NCBI GenBank assembly: GCA_022495995.1
Contig: JAFEMH010000744.1
Span: forward strand, 558,001 to 622,000
Direction of reading: 5' to 3'
DNA from: Adenophora triphylla var. japonica
Taxonomy: Eukaryota; Streptophyta; Magnoliopsida; Asterales; Campanulaceae
DNA length: 64,000 nucleotides
The position numbers and the translations under genes were made by a program. The notes below the pieces were generated by a model. The model was not told the DNA's origin. It did no database searches and saw nothing but the letters and a program-made list of their open reading frames with translations. Of this stretch, positions 1-10,375 are shown piece by piece (position 1 is the first letter of the stretch; each line of letters begins with the position of its first letter).

Positions 1-2591
1 CTTCTACGAGCTTGGCCTTCTCAGCTTTCGCCGTCTCCACCTCCTTCAATATCCCATTCTTCTGAGCCATCAACGACTCATAGGCAGCAGTGAGCTGGAT
101 GATGTTTTCTTCAGCTTCCTTCAACTTCTTCTCGGCCCTCTTCCTTGGCTCCGACGGACAAAATCAGGCTCATTTTCCTTCATCTCAGCGTCGTAGCAAG
201 CCTTGAAGTCCGCCGTCATTGCCTCCATCATCGACGTCATCTGCAATCAAAGGATTATCATTTTCCCAAGTATAAAGTGACGAGATAAACGAGAAAAAAA
301 GCAGCTAAATTACCTCCGTCTGCATCAGCCTGAAGCGAGCGTGATAGGTCGTCGGACTCATCTTAGCCTTCCTCATTTGGCCTACAAGATCAGCATCCTT
401 ACCCCTCTTAGTCAAGGCCGTCCCCAGAAGAAGAGCAGGACCACTTCTTGCCAAGCAAGGAACCCCGGCTATGCGAGGAACCTTACCAAACTTGGTAGCC
501 GTGGCCGAGCCTTTTCTCTCGGTAAGCACTTGAGAAGACGAGCCGGGAGCTTCAGTTTGAGGAGTTGATGGGTCGGAGGGACTCTTGGGGTCGTCGTCAG
601 CTCTATTCCTTTTGCCTTTCTCTCTCCCAGAGCCGGCAGAGTGACTTTTCCTCTTCCTGGAGACATGGCTCCCTCCTTCGACGACCTCATGGTTGGAATC
701 AGAACTTCCTACGTCCTCAGGGTTAACGTGCTCACCCTCGACGACGATCAATTGATCCTCAGCATTGGCAGCGGCAGCACTTGATTCAACTCCAACCTCT
801 TTCTCCAGCCCGTCGACCACAGTTTGACGACCTCCAGTGTTTAGGCCTCCGGCGACGACCTCTTTTTCAATTAGAGGAATGGCACCTGCAGGTTGATCCT
901 TAGGAAGCTCATCATTCCTCTTTGCCTGATTCTCCTGCCGGCCACAGATGGCATTGGACGTCGCCCTATCTTTCCTGGCCTTGGTTCGCACGGCGGGTCT
1001 GATTGCTTCACTCATGTTCGCAACTTTCTTCTCGATGATTTGGATATCCTTTTCGAAGAGAAGCGCCAAGTAAAAAATGAAAAAAGTTCAGTCATACACG
1101 ACGAGACATATAGGCATATTATCAAAATAAATAGACGAGTGTTGAGAACCCAACCCCCAGACATCTCAAGGTTTTCACAAAGCTCTTCAGGATGGTCAAG
1201 GCGGGCCCCAGCGCAGTTAATACAGTTGTCTTCCCACTGCAAGTCGTCGTGAACGACCCAAACTAGATAACGGGGGTCTAGGTCTATCTTCACTAAGGGA
1301 TCAGGGCCCTTCGACGGCTTACCCATAATGCCGGCCCTTATGTACCTCCAGTGAGAGGCCTCAATGTTCTCAAACGCCACCCATCCATGACTCAACAGAT
1401 CGTCGATCTTTCCTTTCAGCTCGTCGGCCCACGGAGCTTGAAATACACAGTCGTCGGTAACAAAATCACGATTCTCAGGCCATGGAAATTGCCATCCTAA
1501 CCGGCTCTCCACCAAGATCATGTAGCTGTCCCAACCGTACACTTTATTTTGGGTATCTAGAAACAAACCCTGGACATTTCGGATACACGACACGCTTACG
1601 ACGGACTTCCCATTCTTCATAGATCGTTTGGTCCGATAATACTGACGGAATACCTTGTTGCATGGCTCGTAGCCAAGGAATCTACAAACGACGATGAAGC
1701 ATGATAGAACCCTAACCGTGTTGCCGCTCAACTCCATCGGCACGCAACCAGAATCTTCAAGAAACTCGTTGATAAAGGGATCTAAGGGCAACCTCAACCC
1801 AAGCTCGAACTGCTTATAGAAGAAAGCAACTTTCTTCTTGCTGGTGAGAAGAGTTTGTCTACGAGGCTCATATTCCCTCTGGCTAAGATACTCCAGCTTG
1901 TAGTTGTTGGCATGCACTCTGAACGAGCTTCGAAGGGAATCTATGAACGGCTTGGCTACGTCTCCCTTTGTCGCGGCCACGATCTTGGTGATTGCCCAAT
2001 CCCGAGGGCACCACCCCCGAAGTCTCGTTCATTGCTTCCTACTCGTACACCCGTGTGGAAGGCGTCGACAATTCTAGTATTTCCTGCACTCGTACTGGCT
2101 TCGTTTACTTCTTGAACCGGTTGATCGGGGCGTCCGTCGTGATCCATGTCTACAAAACAAGGAAAGACGGGGAAGGGAATCGGTCCTAACATTTTCGGAC
2201 GACGACCTACTGGCAATCTAGATTCCCCTACGACCAAGTTCCTAGATGAATCACGACGGGACAAGGAATAGTTGGTTCGTATATGATTTGGGAGTTCGTT
2301 CATCGATCTAAAAGGCGTTACTCTTGGGTCACCTTCCTCAAAATTCCCAAGAACCTCACCAACTGGAAACCCTAGAGGTTCATTTTCAAAATCAAACTTT
2401 GTCAGAATGGATGAACACTCAACCAGTGGAATCTCTCTCCAAACACCCCTGGCACACTTGTATACCCGTTGATTCAGCCCAAAACCAAACTTGATACCCC
2501 TCTCGAAGCTCACCGTTCTGGGTCCCATTGAGCAAAACCCCAAACAAAAACCCAGGAAATGAAGAATGTCCCATCGCGGGACGCGTGTCAA
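1..2591 (-). pseudogene. Antisense Transposase_28 ('gypsy type') gene of E0 with coiled-coil tail
   Basis: A multi-exon gene antisense to E0. Reading on the minus strand, 2591-1956 gives an N-terminal part. After a frame change near 1980, 1980 to about 1150 gives a domain with FELGLRLPLDPFINEFLEDS, the signature of the plant 'putative gypsy type transposon' family (PF04195, recognised by eye). A likely intron near 1040-1150 leads to a charged, lysine-rich segment (1069-314). A clear intron follows at 313-241 (GTAATT...TTGCAG), then a final exon at 240-1 encodes a helical, coiled-coil-like stretch rich in E, K and A. The frame change near 1980 and another near 140 suggest it is broken. Function unknown; proteins of this type are usually retrotransposon-borne. 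The C-terminus lies off-window. Confidence 0.6.
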
Positions 2592-2731
2592 TTAATGGAG
2601 GGATCACGGCCGCCCACGTCATCACCACTGACATCATCATAATTCAAAATTCAAACTGACGGTCGTACGGATACCTTGGAGGGAAAACGACAACTCCTGG
2701 CCCGTCGAGACGACCATGAGTTGGGGGCCAC

Positions 2732-3660
2732 TGAACGGAATAATCTGTGATGGGCCGAGCCCAACGTACAACTACGAGCCTGGGGGCCCAATAGGCCCAC
2801 CCTAGGACCTAACTATGAAGTATCAGATCAGAGCCTCGGGTCATAGCCCGTCCAACCCTGGTTGGCAATCGTCGTCATTGAACGACCAAGCCCATCCAAG
2901 CGACGAGCCATTGTATCAGTAAGGAAGGGTTTGACTTATAACTCGTCGACACTCCAAGAAGAGATCGTCGACAGAGGTAGGCCCATCTAACGACGAGTCT
3001 TTCCTCAATGCAGACCAGCACTCGTCCAAGAGAGAACGTCGTCACTGAACGACCAACACTCTCTCGTCGAGTCACCTCTCAAGGAGACAACCCAAGTAGA
3101 CGTACAGCTCCAGGTCGTCTCCTCTATTAAGCTTCCTCAACAAGCTTGGTTAATTAGCTAATTTGGGATAATGTCAGACCTGCTACAGTGCCTTGTTACA
3201 CGTGCATTCATGCAACCAATAATAACAACAAAAGGCGTGCAGGTTGACTTTCCTCTATAAGGTAAACTACTTATCAGATGTCAGGTGTTGCAGTGTCCTT
3301 ACATAGACGGACCAATACCGGCGCGACACGTGTACACCTAGGAGATGGAGCTGATCCCATGGCTGGCATCAATCCAATCCAACGGTTCTGGTGAAAACCC
3401 TAATACCACCTTTCCAACTATAAATAAGAGAGTAATAACATGGAAAAAGGTAATGCCTTACTGCATATTTCCATACCCACACACTCCACAGTATTTGCAC
3501 CATATTTCCAGTCCATAATCTTACTCTCACGCCGGAGGGGCTTGCCGGAAGACCCCCGGCGCAGTTTCACCCTTTATTTCTTGTGCTGTGCAGATCCGGA
3601 GCTAGCTCAATCATTTGCTGGACACAAGAGCTGAGCTTTGCACGCTTTCCTGCGCGATCA
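2732..3660 (+). repeat. 3' LTR of E0
   Basis: 929 bp running from TGAACGGAA to GCGCGATCA, with the canonical TG...CA ends. It contains a plus-strand TATA box (tataaata, 3419-3426). The 5' LTR is outside the window, so identity between the two cannot be checked. The left edge is inferred from the purine tract and is less certain than the right edge. Confidence 0.6.
3419..3426 (+). promoter_or_regulatory. TATA box in E0 LTR
   Basis: tataaata on the plus strand about 235 bp before the LTR end, the expected place for the U3/R boundary. It supports a plus orientation for E0 and therefore the antisense placing of its gene. Confidence 0.55.
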
Positions 3661-3789
3661 GTTATATATATTTGTGTTAGTTCTTCTAAAAGCAAATTCC
3701 TCTTCTTTATAGGAAAACATTCATTTTGGGAAGAGAGTAATTCAACTTCTTCTTCATCCTCTGGAATTTATTTTTACCTAAACTATATA

Positions 3790-3959
3790 CTCCCTCCGCC
3801 CTCAATTATAAACTATTTTTATACATATTAAGAAAGTAGTTAAAGTAGTTAATTTTCTCGATTTTATAATAAAAACATGTTAAAATTACTAAATTATCCT
3901 CATATTTAATGTGTAATAAATATTTACTTGTCATTGAAAATGAATAATTAATTAGGAGT
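3790..3959. mobile_element. Stowaway-like MITE, one end only (unit A)
   Basis: Starts with ctccctccgccctcaat after a TA dinucleotide, the usual terminal sequence of Stowaway/mariner-type MITEs. The matching inverted terminus is missing because the E3 LTR begins at 3960; the other half would be on the far side of E3. The 129 bp between 3661 and 3789 hold no gene that I can see. Confidence 0.6.
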
Positions 3960-4828
3960 TGATGACGCCACGAATTTTAGTGTCTGAATGGTTGGTAGGC
4001 TATCTGGCAGGATATTGTTTGAGTACCTAGAACACAACACAGGAAATGAGCACCGTTATGGTCAAAGTTGGATGTTACTCCAACTCAGGCCCTCCGTTGT
4101 AAGAGTAAGATATCTTTGAGGATATGATAACCTGAGAACAAGACTTTAGAATGTCTTGGAGTGTTTGTGTGTTTAGGGTTTGGACAATGTGACTTACAAT
4201 GTCAATTTGCACTTACCTTGTCCAAGGGGACAAAGGTCTTCTATTTATAGGTGATGGAGAGTTGTTTATTGATGTAAGTCATGAGGTCAACCCTAAGGGG
4301 CATCTTAGTCTTTGACCAGATACACGTGTCCGCATCGAATTGAGCCTGCCTGTAAAATAAGATTCACTGGCAGAGGGAATTTCATTGATGTGGACAGGAG
4401 TATTTGGGAGAGTTGGTGCGGCGCATTAAATGAAATAGTAGGCGTCTGACTGAGCTGCATTCAATGCGATGAAAATAAGTCGGCTTCCTCGTGTCAGTGC
4501 ATGTATAAGAAACTTGTTGTATAAGCTTTGACTTTAACCGGGAGTCTGATGGGATAACCGGGAGTCTGATATGAGACCGCAGTCAACATCTTGGGTGCAG
4601 TCAATAATATTGACGCGGGCACGGATAGAGCGGTCACAGTTTCCGCGGTCACCTTGCTGGCGGTTTAGCTGTTCGCGGTCTTGACTTGGACGGTCTGAGA
4701 GGATCGCGGTCTTGACCTTGACGGTCTATCTGTCCGAGGTCTTGGCTCTGGCGGTCTAGGGTATGCCACGTCATACTTCGTATTTGGACCAGACCAAGCT
4801 TGGGCCCGGTCTAACTGGTCCGGGCTCA
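3960..4828 (-). repeat. 3' LTR of E3 (unit A)
   Basis: 869 bp; on the minus strand it runs from TGAGCCCGGACC to GGCGTCATCA. A minus-strand TATA box is visible as ctatttatag at 4235-4244. The U3 part (about 4570-4760) holds imperfect repeats of gcggtcttgac. The copy in unit B (57295-58163) is also 869 bp. The 300 bp from 4829 to 5123 show no gene. Confidence 0.65.
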
Positions 4829-5123
4829 TTAGTGGCCCCTAGCTCTAAGTGAGAGATTATTTATGGTCTGAGCGAGGAGCTATATTTGCAAATTGGCACA
4901 TGTGATAGGCACGTGAGAAAGCTTGTAGAAGCTTTCTTGCTCTGCTTCTCGGTTAAACTGGTGGGCCCCGTGGCAGGTGAAGCGCTAGCACGTGTCAGGT
5001 ACGAATGATACATGTCAGCAATCTAAGAGGCGTCATTAATTGCCAACCGATTTAAATTCGAAAGTTAAAGCTTTGCCGCCGGTTTGTGATTCGAGGGGAA
5101 CGGTTTGTGGGCTAATTAATACG

Positions 5124-5171
5124 GGTCGACCCGTATAGGTAGGTCGACCCGTATAGGTAGGCCTATAAATA
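5124..5171 (+). promoter_or_regulatory. Promoter of the E3 antisense gene (unit A)
   Basis: Two perfect tandem copies of ggtcgacccgtataggta (5124-5141 and 5142-5159), each carrying the palindrome gggtcgaccc or ggtcgacc, sit directly before a TATA box (tataaata, 5164-5171). The gene follows on the plus strand, so the antisense gene appears to have its own promoter outside the LTR. The same arrangement is found at 58538-58585. Confidence 0.55.
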
Positions 5172-5189
5172 CCAAACACTTTTCCCTTC

Positions 5190-8100
5190 AAACCCTTTTA
5201 TCACTTTCGAACCTTCAAACTGCTTTAAAGAGAGAGAATTTGCTACCTTTGCTTAGCGTTTTCCTTCTCCCAATCTTCTTCCGTAAGTAATTTTTTTTTT
5301 AATTTCTCTTCTTCATCTCTATTTCTGCTTCTTAGTAATGATGATGACCTGAACTTTCGGTCCAGTCCGTCCTTTAGAGTTAGGAGATGGAAATACTCTG
5401 GATACCTTCGCTGTTTGTAAACAGTCAAGGGGTATCTATAGGACGGTTGCCCATGCTTGGGTTAGGCTATCCTTGGAGTGCTTTAAATATTTTTGTGAGA
5501 AATATCAATGGGGGAATTGGGTCCCACCCCGGTTGTGGGAGGCCAAGAAAAAGTTGGTTGTGAATGGTGATGGTGGTTTTGGGTGATTACAGCCGTTTAA
5601 GAAATTTTGTGATGGGGGTTTGTTGCAGGTTTCCCCGAGAGAGATAACAGGCGTTGAACGCCGTTTAACTGGTGAGGAGAGCGATTCATAATCCCTGAGT
5701 GATAACTGACTGGGAGAAAGTTGCCCTAATGGATCCTAAACAAATGAATGCAACCTATTGTCTGGCTGCTGAAGATTGGAACACGCCTTTAGATGTGGAA
5801 CCATTAAACACCATTTACCCTGAAGCCCAGACCGAGGCTCCTTTCATGCCCGTAGTGAACTTGGAGAGTAGTGATGATGATGAAGGTGATGATATGGAGG
5901 TGGAAGAAGATGAGGAGCCCTCAAGGGGGTCATCTACCCGTCTCTTTGGCTCTAAGAGCGCAGAGACTGTGGAAGATGACCGCGAGGAGGAAGACCGCAT
6001 GACTGCGGGCACCTCTCAGAAGGCAACTAAGATCGTTGATGCTTTCAAGGAGGATCCTGAGGAGGATGTCGCTGCCCGCGGCAAGAGCCATGTAGGTGCC
6101 CCAAATCCTGGTCGCGGCCAAAAGAGGAAAGCCAAGGAGGTGGCCCCTACTGACTGGGAGTCAGAAATATATACAACCTATGCAGTTGAGCCCAATTGCT
6201 TCCATGTCCGCGAACTTCAAGAAGTGGATATGAAGGGTAAGGGGAAACTGAGACCGGAGACGGTGGCAGATGTCCGCGAGGACAATAGAGCCTGCATCTT
6301 CTATGGGGTCCAGTTTGAGAACGGACTGAGGCTCCCTCTTGATCCTTTTACCAACAGTTTTCTGAATTTCAACCGGTGTCTCCCCATGGACCTGACCCCT
6401 AATTCCATTAGAGCCCTTGTTTCTTAAATAGCGGTCAGCAGGGTTTTGGGTTTTGAACCTTCCCTTTCTGGGCTATATGCCTTCTCCTCCAACCAAATAA
6501 CCAAAGGCAACCTGAGCCTAAAAACCAAGAACAATTCTGCCCAGACCTTCTCTGCCCCCACAAATAAATTTGACCAGTGGAACCAGAAGTACATCACAGT
6601 CATGTGAGTCTAGGTTTGGGTGGTCTTTTTCCAAGCCTTTGAATCCTGTTCCTGTTAGGGTTGCTTCCAGTTCTTATCCTAACTCGGATGCTTCTGAAGA
6701 GCTTCAAATCACTCTGTCTCTCTATCTAGCCAAATTTTGGACCGAGGGAGTGCAACCGGTCTTTGATGTGAGTGCGATCATCAACAGTGAGCCCTTGTTG
6801 ATCTTCGCAGGGGTGGCCCCTCAGAGGGAGGGTTACTACTATGCCCCTAGGGTAGCCATTGGGTCCCAACTCCGTGATCCCGATTGGAGGGTTCAGATTT
6901 TTTCGAATTTGAGGCTGACTGTAAGACCTGCATGATGGGTGCGGTCTGCGAACCTCCAAAGTGGATTGGTCTCGTTTCCTGTCATGATAAACTGCTTAAC
7001 TGCCTCTGATTTGCTTTTCATCTTTTGAACTGCTCTCTAATCAAACTCTTTTTTCTTTCAGAGTAGATCCAGCTAAATATTCTTAAGATGGCCAAGATTT
7101 CTACTGCTCAAATGAAGGCCAACAAACTACGCCAAGAGGAGAAAGAGGCGGCGGAGAGGTAAGCGGCCTTAGGCAAAGTTGCTGCTAAGGGCATTTCTCT
7201 GCCCGTTGTCAAAAAATCATCTGGCGCTCCCCTGGCCGGAGTTAAGGGGATTCCCTCGACCAAGGATTTGCCTCTTCCTCCCAAAGGGCCTCCACCAGCA
7301 CCTGCTCGCGGTTCCAGTCCGGCTGATCGCACCATTTCTACTGATCACACCGATCATTCCAGGAAGAGGTCTGCCTCTGAGAGTGAGATCGCGGGCAAGG
7401 AGAGACAGCAGAAGACCTATCGAGCTGATGTGGCACATGCCCAAGCTTCCACTCCCCCAGCCAGAGGGGCCACGGTTTGCGCTCTCTCTTACCCCGTTCT
7501 GTCCTTCAACACACGTGAAACCGTGTGGGGCTTGAAGAATAAACTGGAGGATGTGCCCGAAATCAAGGGGGTGGATCTCTATGCCCGCGGAGGGCTTCAA
7601 TCCGTCGTAGGGTTTGGTCTTTTGAACAGGCTCTACGCCCCTGACTTCTACAAGAATGTTGCTGCTAGGGAGAATACAGCTGCCCTGATGGGTGATATTG
7701 GCCTCTCATTTATAGAGGTAAATTTAGGATTAAGCTTTCTTTTTATTTCCATATCTTTCCTTTCCGGACTGGTTTACTAATCGAAACTATCTTTTGCAGC
7801 TGAGCAATAAGGTCATGCGGCTGAGAGAAATCTCTGACGAGCGGGCCACTGCCTACTCCGGGCAAACCAATATTCTGGCGGAAAATTACAAGGCTTTGAT
7901 AAAGGCGGAGGATAAGGTGAGGACTCTGACGGACTCCTTGATTGAGAAGGAGGCCGATCTGAAGGCCTTTCTTGGTCAGCTGGCGGCGGCCACCACTTCT
8001 CTGGATAAGGCCAAGAAGGCGCGGGATGAGCTCTGCGGGCAGAAGGAAATCCTCAAGAAGAGGAACGCTGAGATGTTGGACAAGCTGGAGGCTTCTGGAA

Positions 8101-8344
8101 TTGGAGGCTAAGGTGGACCAGCTCTCTGACCAGTTGCTTCCTCTAAGGCAGTTTGAGCTGGAGAAGGACGCCCAACTGTTTGCTGCCCGCAAGGAGGCTG
8201 TTAAGGAGTACAAAAACTCAGAGGAGTGCAAGGAGGAGCTCATGGCTGAAGCGATGGCTCAATACGAGCTTGGCGGCAAGACCCAGCTACAAAGCATTGC
8301 TGCCACAGGCAAGTTCACTGTGGAGCAGTTGGCCTTAATAGGCT
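5190..8344 (+). pseudogene. Antisense Transposase_28 gene of E3 (unit A)
   Basis: Likely exons: a 5' leader with donor gtaagtaa at 5285; an open frame 5353-5583 stopped by TGA (5584) and reopening to 5688; 5699-6424, with an acidic stretch and FENGLRLPLDPFTNSFLNF (PF04195-type domain, recognised by eye), stopped by TAA at 6425; continuation to about 6919; an intron from gtaagacc (6920) to tttcag (7062); a proline/lysine-rich part with an in-frame TAA near 7162; an intron 7718-7799; then a coiled coil from 7800, with a frameshift near 8100, running to the CACTA junction. The leader stop, the TGA at 5584 and the TAA near 7162 are shared with the second copy; the TAA at 6425 is private to this copy. 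Function unknown. It was broken before and after duplication. Confidence 0.6.
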
Positions 8345-8606
8345 CACTACCAGAAAAAGGTGGTTTAGCGACGGAAATTTTCGTCGCTAAAATTCAATTT
8401 CCGTCGCTAAAAATAAACACCGACGGAAAAATTCCGTCGGTGGTCCGCCGCTACCAGCCCGTCGCAGTGCTCCGACGGGTCAATTTCCGCCAGTATTTTT
8501 TGATTTTACCGACGGAATTTAATTCCGCCGGTGATTTAATGGTTTCAGCGACGGAAATTTCCGCCGTTATATCAATTTAATTTAATTAAATTTTCATTTC
8601 AGCGGC
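8345..8606. mobile_element. CACTA transposon, left end (unit A)
   Basis: Begins with cactaccagaaaaagg, a typical CACTA/En-Spm terminus, followed by many subterminal palindromes of the form cgacggaaatttccgtcg. It is cut at 8606 by E1; gcggc (8602-8606) is the E1 target duplication. It continues at 44519. The uninterrupted copy is at 61752. Confidence 0.85.
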
Positions 8607-8845
8607 TGTAAGTACCCAAATCTGGCTCATGCCTTCCGATTAAATTTCCCGGCAATTTCGGTAAGTTTCCCGGTAATTCCCCGGACCTTCCTAGTGTTCC
8701 GGAAATATTCCGGAACAGTTCCAAATTGAATAAAGGCTGAAAGGGAGCCTTCCCAATTAAGAAACACGTTTTTCTTAATTGGGAGGAAGCTTCTAGATAT
8801 TGCCACCTTGCATGGTTCTAGAAATGCTGAGTCACAAGGGATAAT

Positions 8846-8918
8846 GCCGCACGGCTGCATTAGCTCGAGGTCCCTAGCCGCACGGCTTCATTGGCGATTT
8901 CCAGACTGCCTATAAATA
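8846..8918 (+). promoter_or_regulatory. E1 LTR promoter: paired palindromes and TATA
   Basis: Two palindromic motifs gccgcacggc (8846-8855 and 8877-8886, 31 bp apart), each next to cattag or cattgg, precede the TATA box at 8911. The same paired motif recurs upstream of both antisense genes of this family. Confidence 0.5.
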
Positions 8919-9224
8919 GAGCCCTCCTCTACCCATTTTACATACAACAAAATCAACCCACAAATACTCATAATACGTGAAGAAACCTCCCAAGAACAGC
9001 TGGAAGTTCAAGAAGGTGAAGAAGAAGCTCAAGAAGTCATCTCCCTCCTCCTTGAAGGCCCAAGATCAATCCTCTCCTCCTAGCTTCATCCAAAGAAGAA
9101 AAGGAAGCCATTGGTAACCTCGCACGCCCTAACCTTGCATCTTAATTGCTCTATAATTGCTCATTGCATTGCTTTTATCTTGCTTGGGACTTGGTAGATT
9201 AAAGATCATATCTTTATATTCCCC

Positions 9225-9700
9225 CTTCCACTTTGCATGCATTAGGCACCATTTGCCATTAAAAATGTAGTCTTTATCCATAAAGGTGCATCCTTTGCAC
9301 CTAAAACCCCATTTTTCCATAAAAAAGTCATCTTCATGCATCCTTTGCATGTAAAAATCAAATCTTTTCAATAAAAATGCATCCTTTGCATTCAAAATCC
9401 CTTTTTCAAGCATCCTAGGCATTAAAGATCATATCTTTATCCTAGATTAAGCATCCTATGCTTTTCAAAAGACAATCTTCATGCATCCTTTGCATATTCA
9501 AACACCAATTTCTTCAAAAATGCATCATTTGCATAAAAATACAATCTTCATGCATCCTTTGCAAAATAAAGATCATTTCTTTAAATCAAAATGCATCCTT
9601 TGCAAATTAAAGAACATTTCTTTAAATCAAAATGCATCCTTTGCAACCCAAAAATGTCATCTTTTCATTAAAAATGTCATTTTTACATGCATTCCCCCAT
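9225..9700. repeat. ATGCAT-rich interspersed repeat array in E1 5' LTR
   Basis: About a dozen copies of gcatcctttgcat or close variants, spaced some 30-45 bp apart and separated by AT-rich spacers with atcttt or tttctt. It lies downstream of the LTR TATA box. Equivalent arrays occupy 43395-43860, 22205-22600 and 38340-38750 (the last two inverted). Confidence 0.6.
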
Positions 9701-10357
9701 TAGTAACCTCGGAACGGACCGGTGTAAAAGATCCTATCTTTACATCGCTCCTTCCATAAAGGTTTCATAATCTCTTTAGAAAGGGACACCCTTGAACCCT
9801 ATATTTCCGATTATCACTTAAGATGAGTATGAAGCATCTATACGAGCTCGACCGTCTTAAAGTGTAGGATTGATGGGCTAAGGACCCTCCTTTTCTAAAG
9901 AACCTCATTTTTACTATAAAGGGAGTCATTCTCTCGATCACGCAAGCCCCGAGGTCCAAAAATGCGATGATCACAAGTCTAAGATGAGGACGGGATCATA
10001 ATCCCGAATACATAAAATCCAAGAAATCCCGAGCGACAACCAACAAATGGTTTGTACGTCCGGAAGACGACTTGGGACATTCCCTCCTCCTTATTTTCAA
10101 ACACATGCACACAAGAAAGCACGCAAGCAAGCACGATTAATGGGATTTTGGGAGACTTGCTCCGGCAAGGCACCTTGGGTGAACGACGATCCATTCTTCC
10201 CAAGGGGTAACTTAACCTCCGAACCCATAAAAATCCTTTTTTCAAAGTTTTGAGGAAATCAAAATGGCGTGGCGACTCCGTTTTTCAAATTAAACCGGAT
10301 GTCTTCAAACTCGCGTGAATTTCCAATACACAAAATTTGGGGCACACATTCACAGTT

Positions 10358-10375
10358 TGGCGACTCCGCTGGGGA
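10358..10375 (+). other. Primer binding site of E1
   Basis: tggcgactccgctgggga starts three bases after the LTR. It is complementary, with one mismatch, to the 3' end of a plant tRNA-Arg as I remember it, which is the primer reported for Tat/Ogre-type elements. The tRNA match is from memory and should be checked. Confidence 0.7.

Larger units (their letters stand above)
1..3660 (+). mobile_element. Ty3-type LTR retrotransposon E0, 3' part
   Basis: This is the right-hand end of an LTR retrotransposon whose gag-pol lies outside the window. The orientation is plus, because a purine-rich tract (ttgggggccac, 2721-2731) sits directly before the LTR start at 2732 and the LTR carries a plus-strand TATA box at 3419. 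The only genes in it run on the minus strand, so they are antisense cargo between pol and the 3' LTR. The right edge is exact: position 3660 onward matches 56995 onward in the second copy of the downstream segment, which lacks this element. The predicted 5-bp target duplication is gttat (3661-3665); its partner would be off-window. Confidence 0.7.
3960..8344 (-). mobile_element. Ty3-type LTR retrotransposon E3, 3' part (unit A)
   Basis: Consists of a minus-oriented 3' LTR (3960-4828), the reverse complement of a purine tract beside it (gtggcccctagctc, 4832-4845) and an antisense gene on the plus strand up to a CACTA insertion at 8345. No pol remains in the window. An almost identical copy lies at 57295-61751. 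The left target duplication would be ggagt (3955-3959). Confidence 0.65.
8607..10354 (+). repeat. 5' LTR of E1
   Basis: 1748 bp, from tgtaagtacccaaatctgg to ggcacacattcaca. It matches 42769-44518 with only scattered differences (for example gccgcacggc at 8846 versus gccacacggc at 43008). TATA box tataaata at 8911-8918. Confidence 0.92.

Noticed and set aside
1..3660. E0 as a minus-oriented element, because its ORFs are on the minus strand
   Set aside because: The LTR's TATA box and the purine tract at its left edge both fit a plus orientation with the LTR at the 3' end; the ORFs look like cargo and not gag-pol.
3440..3831. Small plus-strand ORFs across the E0 LTR end
   Set aside because: They cross the LTR border into flanking DNA and have no recognisable domain.
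7743..8243. Minus-strand 166-aa ORF opposite the coiled coil (also 61150-61650)
   Set aside because: A shadow of the coiled-coil frame; the plus strand has splice sites and a typical heptad-rich protein.
9225..9700. CRISPR-like regular repeats
   Set aside because: Words are short, imperfect and AT-rich, sit in LTRs of a plant retrotransposon, and spacers are not unique.
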